From assembly GCA_900768995.1 (NCBI GenBank), contig CAAGEZ010000001.1, positions 1 through 64,000 on the forward strand: 64,000 nt of DNA, written 5' to 3'. Of this stretch, positions 24,714 to 33,023 are shown one piece after another. Made by a program: the position numbers and the translations under genes. The DNA comes from Oscillospiraceae bacterium. GTDB lineage: Bacteria; Bacillota; Clostridia; Oscillospirales; Ruminococcaceae. How positions within the stretch are numbered: position 1 is the stretch's first letter; the number at the start of each line of letters is the position of its first letter. The notes under the pieces were generated by a model. It had not been told where the DNA came from. It saw nothing but the letters and a program-made list of their open reading frames with translations, and searched no databases.

Positions 24714-25778
24714 TCAAAGCGTACAGTACAGATTTGTCTCCCAGGCAGGGATATAAAGCAGGTGCCTGATGTACAGTTTTAACTGCGGATTTATTTCGTG
24801 CACCTTTAAGGGCAGCTCAAATATATCCTCATTCCGATGATACAGCGCACAGATAAGGCTGCTGCCTGCTTTGAGAGAGCTTTCACAGCCCTCTATAGCC
24901 TCACATTCCGCTCCCTCAACGTCCATTTTTATAAGGGTGGCATTGCCGCAAAGGCTGTCCCCCGTCACGCCCATAACGGTTTTCAGCTTCACGCCGCTGT
25001 TATCCGTAAGCTTGGAGTTTCGCCCCGAACGGTTGGAAAAGGTAAGCTCGGCGTTATCATTCCACGCCGCACCGTTTATCAGAGTGATATTTTCCATACC
25101 CTCAGTGTTCTTGGTAAGCTTGCGGAAATTCCGTGTATCAGGCTCAACAGCATAGATATGGTCATATTTACCCTTTGTAAGCTCCGCAAATTCAATTGCA
25201 GTGTCGCCGTTGTATGCGCCCATATCGATATACCGCTCGTTTTTCCCGAGACGGATAATATTTTCCCATATGTCCGATTTTGGAACGGTGCAGTGATGCA
25301 GATAGTCGATTTTACCGCTGATGCGGAAATTTATAATGTCCGCAAAGGTTTGCCTTGACATATCATCTGCAAGAAGCTCATAGACTCTTTGCAGCTTTTC
25401 CGCATTTTCAAGGCAGTATTCATATGTGAACAGCCCATCACCAACAACAGGAACATCGGGAGCTAAGAGGATATGCCGCTCCGCCATACCGCAAATGCGG
25501 CGGTACAGACTTTCATAGCCCGCACCGAACGCAAGAACGATAACGAAATCGTCAATGATGTTTTCAATCTGCGAGAGGGTGTGAACAAGGTGACCCTTGA
25601 AATAATGTCCCCTCACAAATTCATCGCTTGCGAAAAAGCCTGCGGCGGATATGCCGTATTCATCAAAGACCCTGAGTATCTTTTCCGCCCCGTCGCCCAT
25701 TCCGTAAATGAAAACGGGCAGGTCGGTGTTTTTGAGAAAATCCCAGGAATTGACCCTTTCCGTGATGAAATCAAGCAT
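24714..25778 (-). CDS. FkbM-family methyltransferase
   Basis: A 354-residue protein with a SAM-dependent FkbM-type methyltransferase domain in its second half. Motif I is 'YIDMGAYNGDTAIEF' (about 184-197), 'YAVEPDTRNFRKL' the acidic end of strand 2 that binds the SAM ribose, and 'LIKMDVEGAECEAIEG' (about 282-297) the family hallmark. The N-terminal 110 residues ('VFIYGMGDGAEKILRVFDEYG') look like a nucleotide-binding or CoA-binding-like Rossmann fold often joined to FkbM domains in surface-sugar loci. The start at 25778 overlaps the end of the preceding gene (ATGcTTGA) and has GAGGA eight bases upstream, so the two are translationally coupled. Substrate unknown. Confidence 0.85.
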   Translation of the reverse strand: MLDFITERVNSWDFLKNTDLPVFIYGMGDGAEKILRVFDEYGISAAGFFASDEFVRGHYFKGHLVHTLSQIENIIDDFVIVLAFGAGYESLYRRICGMAERHILLAPDVPVVGDGLFTYEYCLENAEKLQRVYELLADDMSRQTFADIINFRISGKIDYLHHCTVPKSDIWENIIRLGKNERYIDMGAYNGDTAIEFAELTKGKYDHIYAVEPDTRNFRKLTKNTEGMENITLINGAAWNDNAELTFSNRSGRNSKLTDNSGVKLKTVMGVTGDSLCGNATLIKMDVEGAECEAIEGCESSLKAGSSLICALYHRNEDIFELPLKVHEINPQLKLYIRHLLYIPAWETNLYCTL

Positions 25779-26166
25779 CGTATCCGTCCTCATCGGGGTG
25801 GCAGTGAGGCTCCTGAATCATATCCCTGCCCCTGATACCGTAGTCATCACGCATTTTCTCCACCTGTTCATCAAGGAGCTGCATAAACTTCCTTGGGGAT
25901 TTTATGCACTTTATCTCCTTCACAGGAGTGTCAGCGTCCTTCACATTGATAACAACCGTTCCGCAGCCGAAAAGTCTCTCACCGAAGGGGAGCACAAGCT
26001 TCTTGTCAATAACTCTGTAAAGGTCGAACTCGTCCTCCTCAATGGTGAAAAAGCCCTTGCGGGTGATGAATTTCTTTTCCGTCAGGAAATATCTCGTAAA
26101 GGATATGGGCAGTCCGAAGATCGTCCGCTTCTTGTCTGTCCAGATGTAGTCAAAATCGGCTTTCAT
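25771..26166 (-). CDS. Small uncharacterised protein, possible PH-like domain
   Basis: A 131-residue cytosolic protein that overlaps the FkbM-like gene by 8 bases. It begins 'MKADFDYIWTDKKRTIFGLPISFTRY', then 'FLTEKKFITRKGFFTIEEDEFDLYRVIDKKL', a pattern of beta strands like the bacterial PH (YdbT/YdbS-like) domains that sit at the membrane, and 'FGCGTVVINVKDAD'. The C-terminal 40 residues are helical and end with 'HCHPDEDGYDA'. The PH assignment is by pattern only. An AAAGGGGAAG site precedes the ATG. It lies 30 bases downstream of purD without a visible terminator, so read-through from the purine operon is possible. Confidence 0.75.
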   Translation of the reverse strand: MKADFDYIWTDKKRTIFGLPISFTRYFLTEKKFITRKGFFTIEEDEFDLYRVIDKKLVLPFGERLFGCGTVVINVKDADTPVKEIKCIKSPRKFMQLLDEQVEKMRDDYGIRGRDMIQEPHCHPDEDGYDA

Positions 26167-26196
26167 ACAGCTTCCCCTTTCCCATATTTATACTAA

Positions 26197-27477
26197 TCAC
26201 TTAAGTGCAGCCATTGCCCTCTTGCCGATATCGTGACGGTAGTGGGCATTCTCAAAATGAATCTTCTCCACAGCCTTGTAAGACTTTTCAAGAGCGGCGG
26301 GAAGAGTGTCGCCTGTTGCGGTAACACCGATAACACGGCCGCCGTTGGTGTAGAATTTGCCATTTTCATACTTAGTGCCTGCGTGATATACAAATACGCC
26401 GTCAACCTGACCCTTGTCGTCCATACCGCTCATTTCGATTCCCTTGGGGTATGACTGAGGATATCCGCCGGATGCCATTACAACGCAGGTGCAGTATTCC
26501 TTTTTCCACTTTATGTCCATATCGGAAAGCTTACCGTTGTAAATTGCCTCGAAAATATCATAAAGGTCGCTGTCAAGGAGAGGGAGAACAACCTGTGTCT
26601 CGGGGTCGCCGAAACGGCAGTTGTATTCAATTACCTTAGGACCCTTGGGAGTTATCATAAGTCCGAAATAAAGACAGCCCTTGAATGTTCTTCCCTCGGC
26701 GTTCATAGCGTTTATTGTGGGCAGGAAAATCTTTTCCATACACTCCTTTGCAATATCCTCAGTGTAATAGGGGTTTGGAGCAACAGTGCCCATTCCGCCT
26801 GTGTTCAGTCCCTCGTCGTTGTCAAGAGCACGCTTGTGATCCATAGAGGATATCATAGGAACAACAGTCTTGCCGTCTGTGAATGAGAGAACGGATACCT
26901 CAGGGCCTGTGAGAAATTCCTCGATAACAACAGTGGCACTGCTGTCACCGAACTGTCTGCCGTCGATCATAGACTTGACAGCCTCAACAGCCTCCTCCTC
27001 GTTCTGAGCGATTATAACGCCCTTACCGAGAGCAAGACCGTCAGCCTTGATAACAGCGGGATAGCTGTTCTGCTTTTTGAGATACTCGATAGCGGAAGCG
27101 CTGTCGGAGAACACCTCATAGAACGCAGTGGGGATATTGTACTTCTTCATAAGCTCCTTGGAGAACACCTTGCTGCCCTCAATAATAGCCGCAGCCTTGT
27201 TGGGGCCAAAGGTCATAAAGCCCTCAGCATTAAGAGCGTCCACCATTCCGAGAACCAGAGGATCATCGGGAGCAACTACCACCATATCAACGGACAGCTT
27301 CTTTGCAAGAGCCACAACGCCCTCGATATCAGTAGCCTTAACGTCAAAGCACTCAGCATAGCGGGAAATGCCGCCGTTGCCGGGTGTGCAGTATATCTTA
27401 TCCACCTTGGGAGACTCTGCAAGCTTCATAATAATGGCGTGCTCACGTCCGCCTCCGCCAACAACCAATATTTTCAT
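26197..27477 (-). CDS. purD: Phosphoribosylamine-glycine ligase (GAR synthetase)
   Basis: A 426-residue ATP-grasp ligase that joins glycine to 5-phosphoribosylamine, step 2 of purine synthesis. It opens with 'MKILVVGGGGREHAIIMKL', then 'KVDKIYCTPGNGGI', 'FGPNKAAAIIEGSKVFSK' and the ATP-grasp core 'YPAVIKADGLALGKGVIIA', followed by 'EFLTGPEVSVLSF', 'NTGGMGTVAPNPYY' and 'IEYNCRFGDPETQVVLPLL', all family-typical. The start at 27477 has GAAAGGA nine bases upstream; an earlier in-frame start lies inside the previous gene. It is the last purine gene of the operon, separated from the rest by a lipoprotein and a membrane protein gene. Confidence 0.96.
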   Translation of the reverse strand: MKILVVGGGGREHAIIMKLAESPKVDKIYCTPGNGGISRYAECFDVKATDIEGVVALAKKLSVDMVVVAPDDPLVLGMVDALNAEGFMTFGPNKAAAIIEGSKVFSKELMKKYNIPTAFYEVFSDSASAIEYLKKQNSYPAVIKADGLALGKGVIIAQNEEEAVEAVKSMIDGRQFGDSSATVVIEEFLTGPEVSVLSFTDGKTVVPMISSMDHKRALDNDEGLNTGGMGTVAPNPYYTEDIAKECMEKIFLPTINAMNAEGRTFKGCLYFGLMITPKGPKVIEYNCRFGDPETQVVLPLLDSDLYDIFEAIYNGKLSDMDIKWKKEYCTCVVMASGGYPQSYPKGIEMSGMDDKGQVDGVFVYHAGTKYENGKFYTNGGRVIGVTATGDTLPAALEKSYKAVEKIHFENAHYRHDIGKRAMAALK

Positions 27478-27491
27478 ATTATCAATTCCTT

Positions 27492-27968
27492 TCAAGCGCT
27501 GTGATTTCTTGCATATGCATATACCGATGAAGCCGCTATGGTTATAACAGCCCCGCTGTAAAACAGCCACGACAGCAGGCTCACAGGCACGGAGAAAAGG
27601 CTCAGATACACAAGTCTTTCCGAACCGAGCAATGCCTCTTCCATTCTCTGCCTTGTGTCAGCGATATACACTGCTATGGGCATAAGACCCGTTATAATTG
27701 ACGCAATTACAAGGGGCATATACACCCCTTTGCCCTTGGAAACAAGACCGTTTGCGGCAGTTATAACAACACTTCCTATGCACATAATAACGGCTGAGTG
27801 AAGAACGAGCTTTTCAGAGCTGTCTATGGTCATTCCGTCCGCCAGAGCCGTAACTATTTCTTTCTGAAATAATGACATCAGCAGGAGTATAAGCACCCAC
27901 AGCACCATAATTATCTCAGAGACGATAACAGCTATCCTGACAGATCCGGGTACACTGAATTTCTCCAT
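27492..27968 (-). CDS. Four-span membrane protein, unknown function
   Basis: A 158-residue protein with four hydrophobic segments, at about 10-32, 55-75, 82-103 and 122-150. No known motif is recognised. It starts 16 bases after the lipoprotein gene and ends 14 bases before the purD start, in the middle of the purine operon. That places it under purine control, but nothing in its sequence ties it to purine chemistry. A GGGGGTG site lies seven bases before the ATG. Transport or anchoring of the adjacent lipoprotein is only a guess. Confidence 0.75.
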   Translation of the reverse strand: MEKFSVPGSVRIAVIVSEIIMVLWVLILLLMSLFQKEIVTALADGMTIDSSEKLVLHSAVIMCIGSVVITAANGLVSKGKGVYMPLVIASIITGLMPIAVYIADTRQRMEEALLGSERLVYLSLFSVPVSLLSWLFYSGAVITIAASSVYAYARNHSA

Positions 27969-27984
27969 ACAGCACCCCCGTACC

Positions 27985-28725
27985 TTACTTCAGCACAATG
28001 GTATCAACCACTTCCTCAAAATCGGGAAGAACTCTCTCAGTTTCGCCTTTCTTTGCGGTAAGGGTAACAACAGTCTGCTTTCCGCCCTTAAGGAAGATGT
28101 ACTGTATCATATCCATTTCCATTCCCGCCTGTTCGGTGGCAACTGTAATTTTAAGAGAGGCATTTCCGTTTACGGTAACGCCCTCCCAGCCTGTGCACTC
28201 ATATGAATCAACGCCGTCATAGCTTTCAGCCATAAGAGGGCCGAGAGTATCAGCGTCCATATCAACCTCCGTGCCGATATCCTGAGTCACGATATTGAAG
28301 TTTGTGGCAAAATCGCTGTCAGCATCAGCATTGTAAACGAACATTGCATCGCACATATCAACATATTCCTGAGCGGTAAAATCAAGTCCGTTGTCCAGTC
28401 CCTCAGCCACCTCAGCGGCAGCCTGAACATATTTCTTGGCATCAGTCCACTTGTCCGCATCAACGGAGATAGTGTAAAAGCTGCCGTCATAAAGCGGGGA
28501 CTGCTCTGAGTCGGAAGCGGCTTCGCTTTCGTTCTCGGACTCTGCCTCTGTCTCGGCATCAGTTTCATCCTCTCCCTCGGTTTCAGCAGATGTCTCTGCC
28601 TCAGAAACAGTCTCGGAAACGCTCTCGGTAACATCGGCTGTATCCGCCTTATCGGCAGCATTGCCCCCTGCGCAGGCAGTGAGCATAAGCATTGCAGCCA
28701 CAGCCGCCATAATTTTCTTATTCAT
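27985..28725 (-). CDS. Secreted lipoprotein with acidic Glu/Ser/Thr-rich linker
   Basis: A 246-residue lipoprotein. The signal 'MNKKIMAAVAAMLMLTAC' ends in a lipobox LTAC with Cys18. Residues about 30-75 are a very acidic low-complexity linker of Glu, Ser, Thr and Ala. The rest (about 170 residues, from 'LYDGSFYTISVDADKW') is a compact alpha/beta domain with no family recognised; a similar layout (lipobox, linker, small domain) is common in clostridial surface lipoproteins. It sits between AICAR transformylase and a membrane protein gene in the purine operon. AAAGGAC precedes the ATG. A surface role is likely; any link to nucleotides is inference. Confidence 0.82.
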   Translation of the reverse strand: MNKKIMAAVAAMLMLTACAGGNAADKADTADVTESVSETVSEAETSAETEGEDETDAETEAESENESEAASDSEQSPLYDGSFYTISVDADKWTDAKKYVQAAAEVAEGLDNGLDFTAQEYVDMCDAMFVYNADADSDFATNFNIVTQDIGTEVDMDADTLGPLMAESYDGVDSYECTGWEGVTVNGNASLKITVATEQAGMEMDMIQYIFLKGGKQTVVTLTAKKGETERVLPDFEEVVDTIVLK

Positions 28726-28796
28726 CGGATTTATGTCCTTTCTTAAAACAGGAATGGGGCATACAATTATTACGCACCCATTCCTAAATATGTCTA

Positions 28797-29975
28797 TTAG
28801 TGGTGGAAAAGTCTGATTCCTGTGAATGCCATTGCAATGTTGTACTTGTTGCAGGTCTCGATAACGTTGTCGTCACGGATAGAGCCGCCGGGCTGTGCAA
28901 TGTACTCAACGCCTGACTTGTGAGCTCTCTCGATGTTGTCGCCGAAGGGGAAGAATGCATCGGAACCAAGGGCAACGCCTGTGTTCTTTGCGAGCCACTC
29001 CTTCTTCTCCTCACGGGTAAGCACCTCGGGCTTCTCGGTAAATACCTTCTGCCACTCGCCGTCTCTCAGAACGTCCTCATACTCATCACCGATGTAAACG
29101 TCGATAGCGTTGTCACGGTCAGCACGTCTTACATCGTCCCTGAAAGGAAGTGCCATAACCTTGGGATTCTGTCTGAGCCACCAGTTGTCAGCCTTCTGAC
29201 CTGCAAGACGTGTGCAGTGGATACGTGACTGCTGACCTGCGCCGATACCGATAGCCTGTCCGTCCTTAACGTAGCAAACGGAGTTGGACTGGGTGTATTT
29301 GAGAGTGATAAGGGAAATAAGGAGATCTCTCTTCTTCTCATCGGGAATAACCTTGTTGTCGGTAACGATATTTTCAAGGAGAGCATTGTTGATATCAAGC
29401 TCGTTTCTGCCCTGCTCAAAGGTAACGCCGAATACCTGCTTGCGCTCGATAGGAGCGGGAACATAGCTTTCGTCTATCTTGATTATATTGTAAGTGCCCT
29501 TTCTCTTGGACCTGAGAATTTCAAGAGCCTCATCGGTATATCCGGGAGCGATAACGCCGTCGGAGACCTCACGCTGTATCATCTTTGCGGTGCATACGTC
29601 GCACACATCGGAAAGAGCAATGAAATCGCCGTAGGATGACATTCTGTCAGCACCTCTTGCTCTTGCATATGCGCAGGCAAGGGGAGAAAGCTCGCCAAGG
29701 TCATCTACCCAGTAAATCTTAGCGAGAGTGTCGGAAAGAGGGAGACCCACAGCAGCGCCTGCGGGAGAAACGTGCTTGAAAGATGTAGCCGCAGGGAGAC
29801 CTGTAGCCTTTTTCAGCTCTCTTACAAGCTGCCAGCCGTTGAACGCATCAAGGAGATTGATGTAGCCGGGCTTGCCGTTTAAAACCTCGATAGGGAGCTC
29901 GCCCTCCTCGATGAAAATTCTTGAAGGCTTCTGATTGGGGTTGCAACCGTATTTTAACTGCATTTCCTTTGCCAT
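28797..29975 (-). CDS. Stand-alone AICAR formyltransferase (PurH C-terminal-type)
   Basis: A 392-residue protein equivalent to the transformylase half of PurH, which formylates AICAR with 10-formyl-THF in purine synthesis. It starts directly with 'MQLKYGCNPNQKP', the boundary of the transformylase domain in bifunctional PurH, and carries the catalytic 'SFKHVSPAGAA' (Lys-His, Pro-x-Gly), 'RMSSYGDFIAL', 'IGIGAGQQSRIHCTRLA' and the C-terminal 'YIAQPGGSIRDDNVIE', 'MAFTGIRLFHH'. There is no N-terminal IMP cyclohydrolase domain. Cyclohydrolase activity is supplied by the PurO-type protein encoded immediately upstream. GAAAGGA precedes the ATG by ten bases. Confidence 0.93.
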   Translation of the reverse strand: MAKEMQLKYGCNPNQKPSRIFIEEGELPIEVLNGKPGYINLLDAFNGWQLVRELKKATGLPAATSFKHVSPAGAAVGLPLSDTLAKIYWVDDLGELSPLACAYARARGADRMSSYGDFIALSDVCDVCTAKMIQREVSDGVIAPGYTDEALEILRSKRKGTYNIIKIDESYVPAPIERKQVFGVTFEQGRNELDINNALLENIVTDNKVIPDEKKRDLLISLITLKYTQSNSVCYVKDGQAIGIGAGQQSRIHCTRLAGQKADNWWLRQNPKVMALPFRDDVRRADRDNAIDVYIGDEYEDVLRDGEWQKVFTEKPEVLTREEKKEWLAKNTGVALGSDAFFPFGDNIERAHKSGVEYIAQPGGSIRDDNVIETCNKYNIAMAFTGIRLFHH

Positions 29976-30004
29976 TTTAAACCATTCCTTTCAATTTGGA
30001 AAAA

Positions 30005-30730
30005 TTATTCGCTTTTAGCGTACTTGTTGATGATGCGGGATTCAGCCTTGCCTGTGGCAATGTCGATATATCTTACGAAAAGGGACACCTTGTTGTCCTC
30101 GTTGAGAGCATTCCAAACCTTGGAAGCAAACTCGTCAATGGTATCATTGCCGATCTCAACCTTTTTAGGTTCGCCCTCGAAGCTGGGAAGAGGGCTGCCG
30201 TCGCCCATATAGGTGTGGATAAAGTGACCATAGCCGCTGATAGGAGCGGTGTAGGTGTATGTAAATCTCTCGCAGCAGTCAGGGTTGCCGTCTGCGGATT
30301 TGAGGATAGACATTGCATAGTTGTAGGTGCCGTTCTCGATGTGCATAATGCCCGAAATTCTCGGTGTGTAGTTGGGAGCATCATCCTCATATTCTCTTGT
30401 TCTGAGGGACTGCTCAAAGGTCTGCTGCTTGTCCATAAGCTCGTAGATCGTGTCGGTCTGATCGCCGTTTGTAACGATAGTCTTGTTTCCCAGAACTCTT
30501 ACGGGAGAGTAGATGATAAGGTGGGGATCGGAAAGCTTTGAGGGGTCGGCAGCCTCGGTCTTTATTCCGTCAGCGGTCTCGGTGAAAACCCTGTTGCGGG
30601 AATTGACGCTTCTGCCCATAATGAAATATGCTGTAACGGCAGTTTTTCCGTCAGCGGACCTGCCGATAACTATTCCTCTGCCGGGATATGCGTTTGAGCT
30701 AAGCTCGTTTTCAAGTGATAATGTTTTCAT
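30005..30730 (-). CDS. purO: IMP cyclohydrolase, PurO type
   Basis: A 241-residue protein of the archaeal-type IMP cyclohydrolase family, closing the ring of FAICAR to IMP, the last step of purine synthesis. The N-terminal 'SNAYPGRGIVIGRSADGKTAVTAYFIMGRSVNSRNR' is the family signature, followed by 'DPHLIIYSPVR' and 'PNYTPRISGIM'. The fold is unrelated to PurH cyclohydrolase, and the next gene encodes only the transformylase, so the two proteins together replace bifunctional PurH. Start at 30730 is 12 bases after AAAGGA; another ATG four codons upstream is directly against the site and less likely. A perfect 13-bp hairpin lies between it and purN. Confidence 0.92.
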   Translation of the reverse strand: MKTLSLENELSSNAYPGRGIVIGRSADGKTAVTAYFIMGRSVNSRNRVFTETADGIKTEAADPSKLSDPHLIIYSPVRVLGNKTIVTNGDQTDTIYELMDKQQTFEQSLRTREYEDDAPNYTPRISGIMHIENGTYNYAMSILKSADGNPDCCERFTYTYTAPISGYGHFIHTYMGDGSPLPSFEGEPKKVEIGNDTIDEFASKVWNALNEDNKVSLFVRYIDIATGKAESRIINKYAKSE

Positions 30731-30754
30731 ATTTATAGTCATTCCTTTCCTGAG

Positions 30755-30783
30755 AGTTTTGAAAATCTTTGATTTTCAAAACT
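30755..30783. repeat. Perfect 13-bp hairpin between purN and purO
   Basis: AGTTTTGAAAATC/GATTTTCAAAACT with a 3-base loop. No T run follows on either strand. It could stabilise or pause the operon transcript. Confidence 0.75.
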
Positions 30784-30809
30784 TTCATCCGAATTAATGA
30801 TATTTAAGA

Positions 30810-31436
30810 TCATTCCTCAACAACAGCCACTCCGTCGATGACCTTTACCCTGTCACGGCAGAGAAGCGATACGGCGTGAGGAAGAATTTTCCACTCAGCC
30901 TGCTCCATAACACGTCTCTGGAGCACCTCGGGAGTATCGCCGTTTTTCACTTCAACGGCTTTCTGGAGAATGATAGGACCGCCGTCGCATACCTCTGTAA
31001 CAAAATGAACGGTAGCACCCGTCACCTTAACGCCCCTTGCAAGAGCCTCCTCGTGAACTTTAAGTCCATAGTAGCCCTTTCCGCAGAACGAGGGGATAAG
31101 CGCAGGGTGAACATTCACCATTTTATAAGGATAAGCACGGCACACCTGCTCGTCAAGAATGGTCATAAAGCCCGCATAAACGATGATGTCAGCGTTTTCG
31201 GCTTTAAGAGTGTCAAGCATAGCCTTGCTGTAAGCGTGGCTGTCGGCATAGTCCTTTCTTGGGAGAACAATGCCCTTTATGCCGTTCTGCGCCGCTCTTT
31301 CAAGAGCATATGCCCCCTCCTTGGAGGAGATGACGCAGGTTATTTTTCCGCCCTCTATCTCTCCCCTTTTCTCAGCGTCAATGAGAGCCTGGAGATTTGT
31401 TCCGCCGCCCGAAACAAGTACAACAATATTTTTCAT
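30810..31436 (-). CDS. purN: Phosphoribosylglycinamide formyltransferase
   Basis: A 208-residue folate-dependent GAR transformylase, step 3 of purine synthesis. It begins 'MKNIVVLVSGGGTNLQALI' (phosphate-binding loop), with 'YAGFMTILDEQV', the catalytic triad region 'NVHPALIPSFCGKGYYG' (Asn-x-His), and 'VTGATVHFVTEVCDGGPII' (Asp). All catalytic residues are present and the length matches the family. The start at 31436 is ten bases after GAAAGG; another ATG two codons earlier is possible. It lies between the small membrane protein gene and purO in the purine operon. Confidence 0.95.
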   Translation of the reverse strand: MKNIVVLVSGGGTNLQALIDAEKRGEIEGGKITCVISSKEGAYALERAAQNGIKGIVLPRKDYADSHAYSKAMLDTLKAENADIIVYAGFMTILDEQVCRAYPYKMVNVHPALIPSFCGKGYYGLKVHEEALARGVKVTGATVHFVTEVCDGGPIILQKAVEVKNGDTPEVLQRRVMEQAEWKILPHAVSLLCRDRVKVIDGVAVVEE

Positions 31437-31454
31437 ATGCATAAAGCCTTTCTT

Positions 31455-31853
31455 TTAATCGAAAAATCCGTTTTCGCCCGATGAATCATCAAGCTCACCT
31501 GCCGCTTTGAAGCTGAATACCGCTGCGGCGATGTAAAGTGCGTCGCCGAAAAGCGAAAACAGCGCCATACCGTTAAGAAGAGAGGTCATTGTGTTTTCGG
31601 CATTTCCGAACAGCCCTGCGGCAAATCCGAACAGTCCTCCCGTAAGCAGGAGCAATAGAGCAAAAGCAATGCTGAGTATGAGGGATATTATATAAAGCAC
31701 CCCTGCCGCCTTTGCGCCGTTTTTCTTAGGCTTTCCGTTTATCGCCCAGCTTATTATGGTAGCCACAATGCCGAAAAGATTCAGCGAGCATATTGACCAC
31801 ACCAGAGCCACCGAACCTGCCGCCACGGCTTTTTTAAGATTGGAATTGTTCAT
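31455..31853 (-). CDS. Small membrane protein in the purine operon
   Basis: A 132-residue protein with three hydrophobic segments at about 8-35, 50-75 and 90-115; the second contains a long Leu/Ala/Gly run ('LLLLTGGLFGFAAGLFG'). A short acidic tail 'ELDDSSGENGFFD' follows. The layout resembles small DUF4190/TM2-like membrane proteins, but no signature decides it. The start at 31853 follows AAAAGGGAC; an earlier in-frame ATG has no site. It is between purM and purN on the same strand, so it is expressed with purine genes. Role unknown. Confidence 0.75.
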   Translation of the reverse strand: MNNSNLKKAVAAGSVALVWSICSLNLFGIVATIISWAINGKPKKNGAKAAGVLYIISLILSIAFALLLLLTGGLFGFAAGLFGNAENTMTSLLNGMALFSLFGDALYIAAAVFSFKAAGELDDSSGENGFFD

Positions 31854-31925
31854 ATTATCTGTCCCTTTTAAAAATGCGGCTGTAAGCAATTGCCACAGCC
31901 GCACATCGGCACATATTTTATTATT

Positions 31926-32960
31926 TTAGCAGATGATTACGCCCTCGTCGCTTTCAACGAGCTCGCCCATAACATAAGCGTCCTCGCCTGCTGCCTTGAT
32001 AGCGCTTATAGCCTTGTCTGCGTCATTCTTATCAACAACAACGGTCATACCAACGCCCATATTGAAGGTGTTGAACATATCCCTCTCGGGAATTTTGCCT
32101 GTCTTTGCGATAAGGTCGAAGATGGGAAGCACCTGAACGGAGCTTCTGTCTATCTTTGCGGAAAGACCTGCGGGCAGGGAACGGGGAATGTTCTCATAGA
32201 AGCCGCCGCCTGTGATGTGGCTTATTGACTTTACCTTAACGCTGTCGATAAGCTTCATAACAGCCTTTACGTAAATTCTTGTGGGAGTGAGGAGGCTCTC
32301 GCCGAGAGTTGTTCCAAGGTCGGACTGATGTCTTGCAAGGTTCTGCTCGGTAACGGAGAACACCTTTCTTACGAGGGAGAAGCCGTTGGAATGAACGCCG
32401 CTGGACTTAATGGCGATCATAACGTCTCCTGCTTTCTGGGTTGTGGGGTCAAGGATCTTGTCCTTGTCAACAACGCCAACGGTGAAGCCTGCAAGGTCAT
32501 ACTCCTCCTCGGGCATAAGACCGGGGTGCTCCGCAGTTTCGCCGCCGATAAGAGCGCATTCAGCCTGAACACAGCCCTCAGCAACGCCCGAAACTATCTG
32601 AGCGATCTTCTCGGGATAATTCTTTCCGCAGGCAATGTAATCGAGGAAGAACTGGGGCTTTGCGCCGCAGCAGATAACATCGTTCACGCACATTGCAACG
32701 CAGTCGATGCCCACGGTATCGTGCTTGTCAAGGAGAAATGCTATCTTGATCTTTGTTCCAACGCCGTCTGTTCCCGAAACGAGAACGGGCTTTTTGATGC
32801 CTGTGACATCAAGCTCGAAGAGACCGCCGAAGCCGCCGATGCCTGACAGAACGCCGTTTGTCATAGTTCTTGCAACGTGAGCCTTCATAAGCTCAACAGC
32901 CTTGTAGCCGGCGGTTACGTCAACGCCTGCTTCCTTGTAGCTTTCGGAAAAACTTTTCAT
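31926..32960 (-). CDS. purM: Phosphoribosylformylglycinamidine cyclo-ligase (AIR synthetase)
   Basis: A 344-residue ATP-dependent ring-closing enzyme, step 5 of purine synthesis. Visible are 'SYKEAGVDVTAGYKAVELMK' at the N-terminus, the glycine-rich 'SGTDGVGTKIKIAF', 'IGIDCVAMCVNDV'-like metal site, 'PQFFLDYIACG', 'LIGGETAEHPGLM' and 'SSGVHSNGFSLVRKV', all conserved in PurM. The C-terminal half has 'HITGGGFYENIPR' and 'FNMGVGM'. GAAAGG precedes the ATG by 11 bases. It follows purF1 by about 60 bases in the operon. Confidence 0.96.
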   Translation of the reverse strand: MKSFSESYKEAGVDVTAGYKAVELMKAHVARTMTNGVLSGIGGFGGLFELDVTGIKKPVLVSGTDGVGTKIKIAFLLDKHDTVGIDCVAMCVNDVICCGAKPQFFLDYIACGKNYPEKIAQIVSGVAEGCVQAECALIGGETAEHPGLMPEEEYDLAGFTVGVVDKDKILDPTTQKAGDVMIAIKSSGVHSNGFSLVRKVFSVTEQNLARHQSDLGTTLGESLLTPTRIYVKAVMKLIDSVKVKSISHITGGGFYENIPRSLPAGLSAKIDRSSVQVLPIFDLIAKTGKIPERDMFNTFNMGVGMTVVVDKNDADKAISAIKAAGEDAYVMGELVESDEGVIIC

Positions 32961-33023
32961 TTTATAACAACCTTTCTCACGAGTGTTTTCCGCATAAGCG
33001 AAAAACGCCCGTCGGAAAATCTA

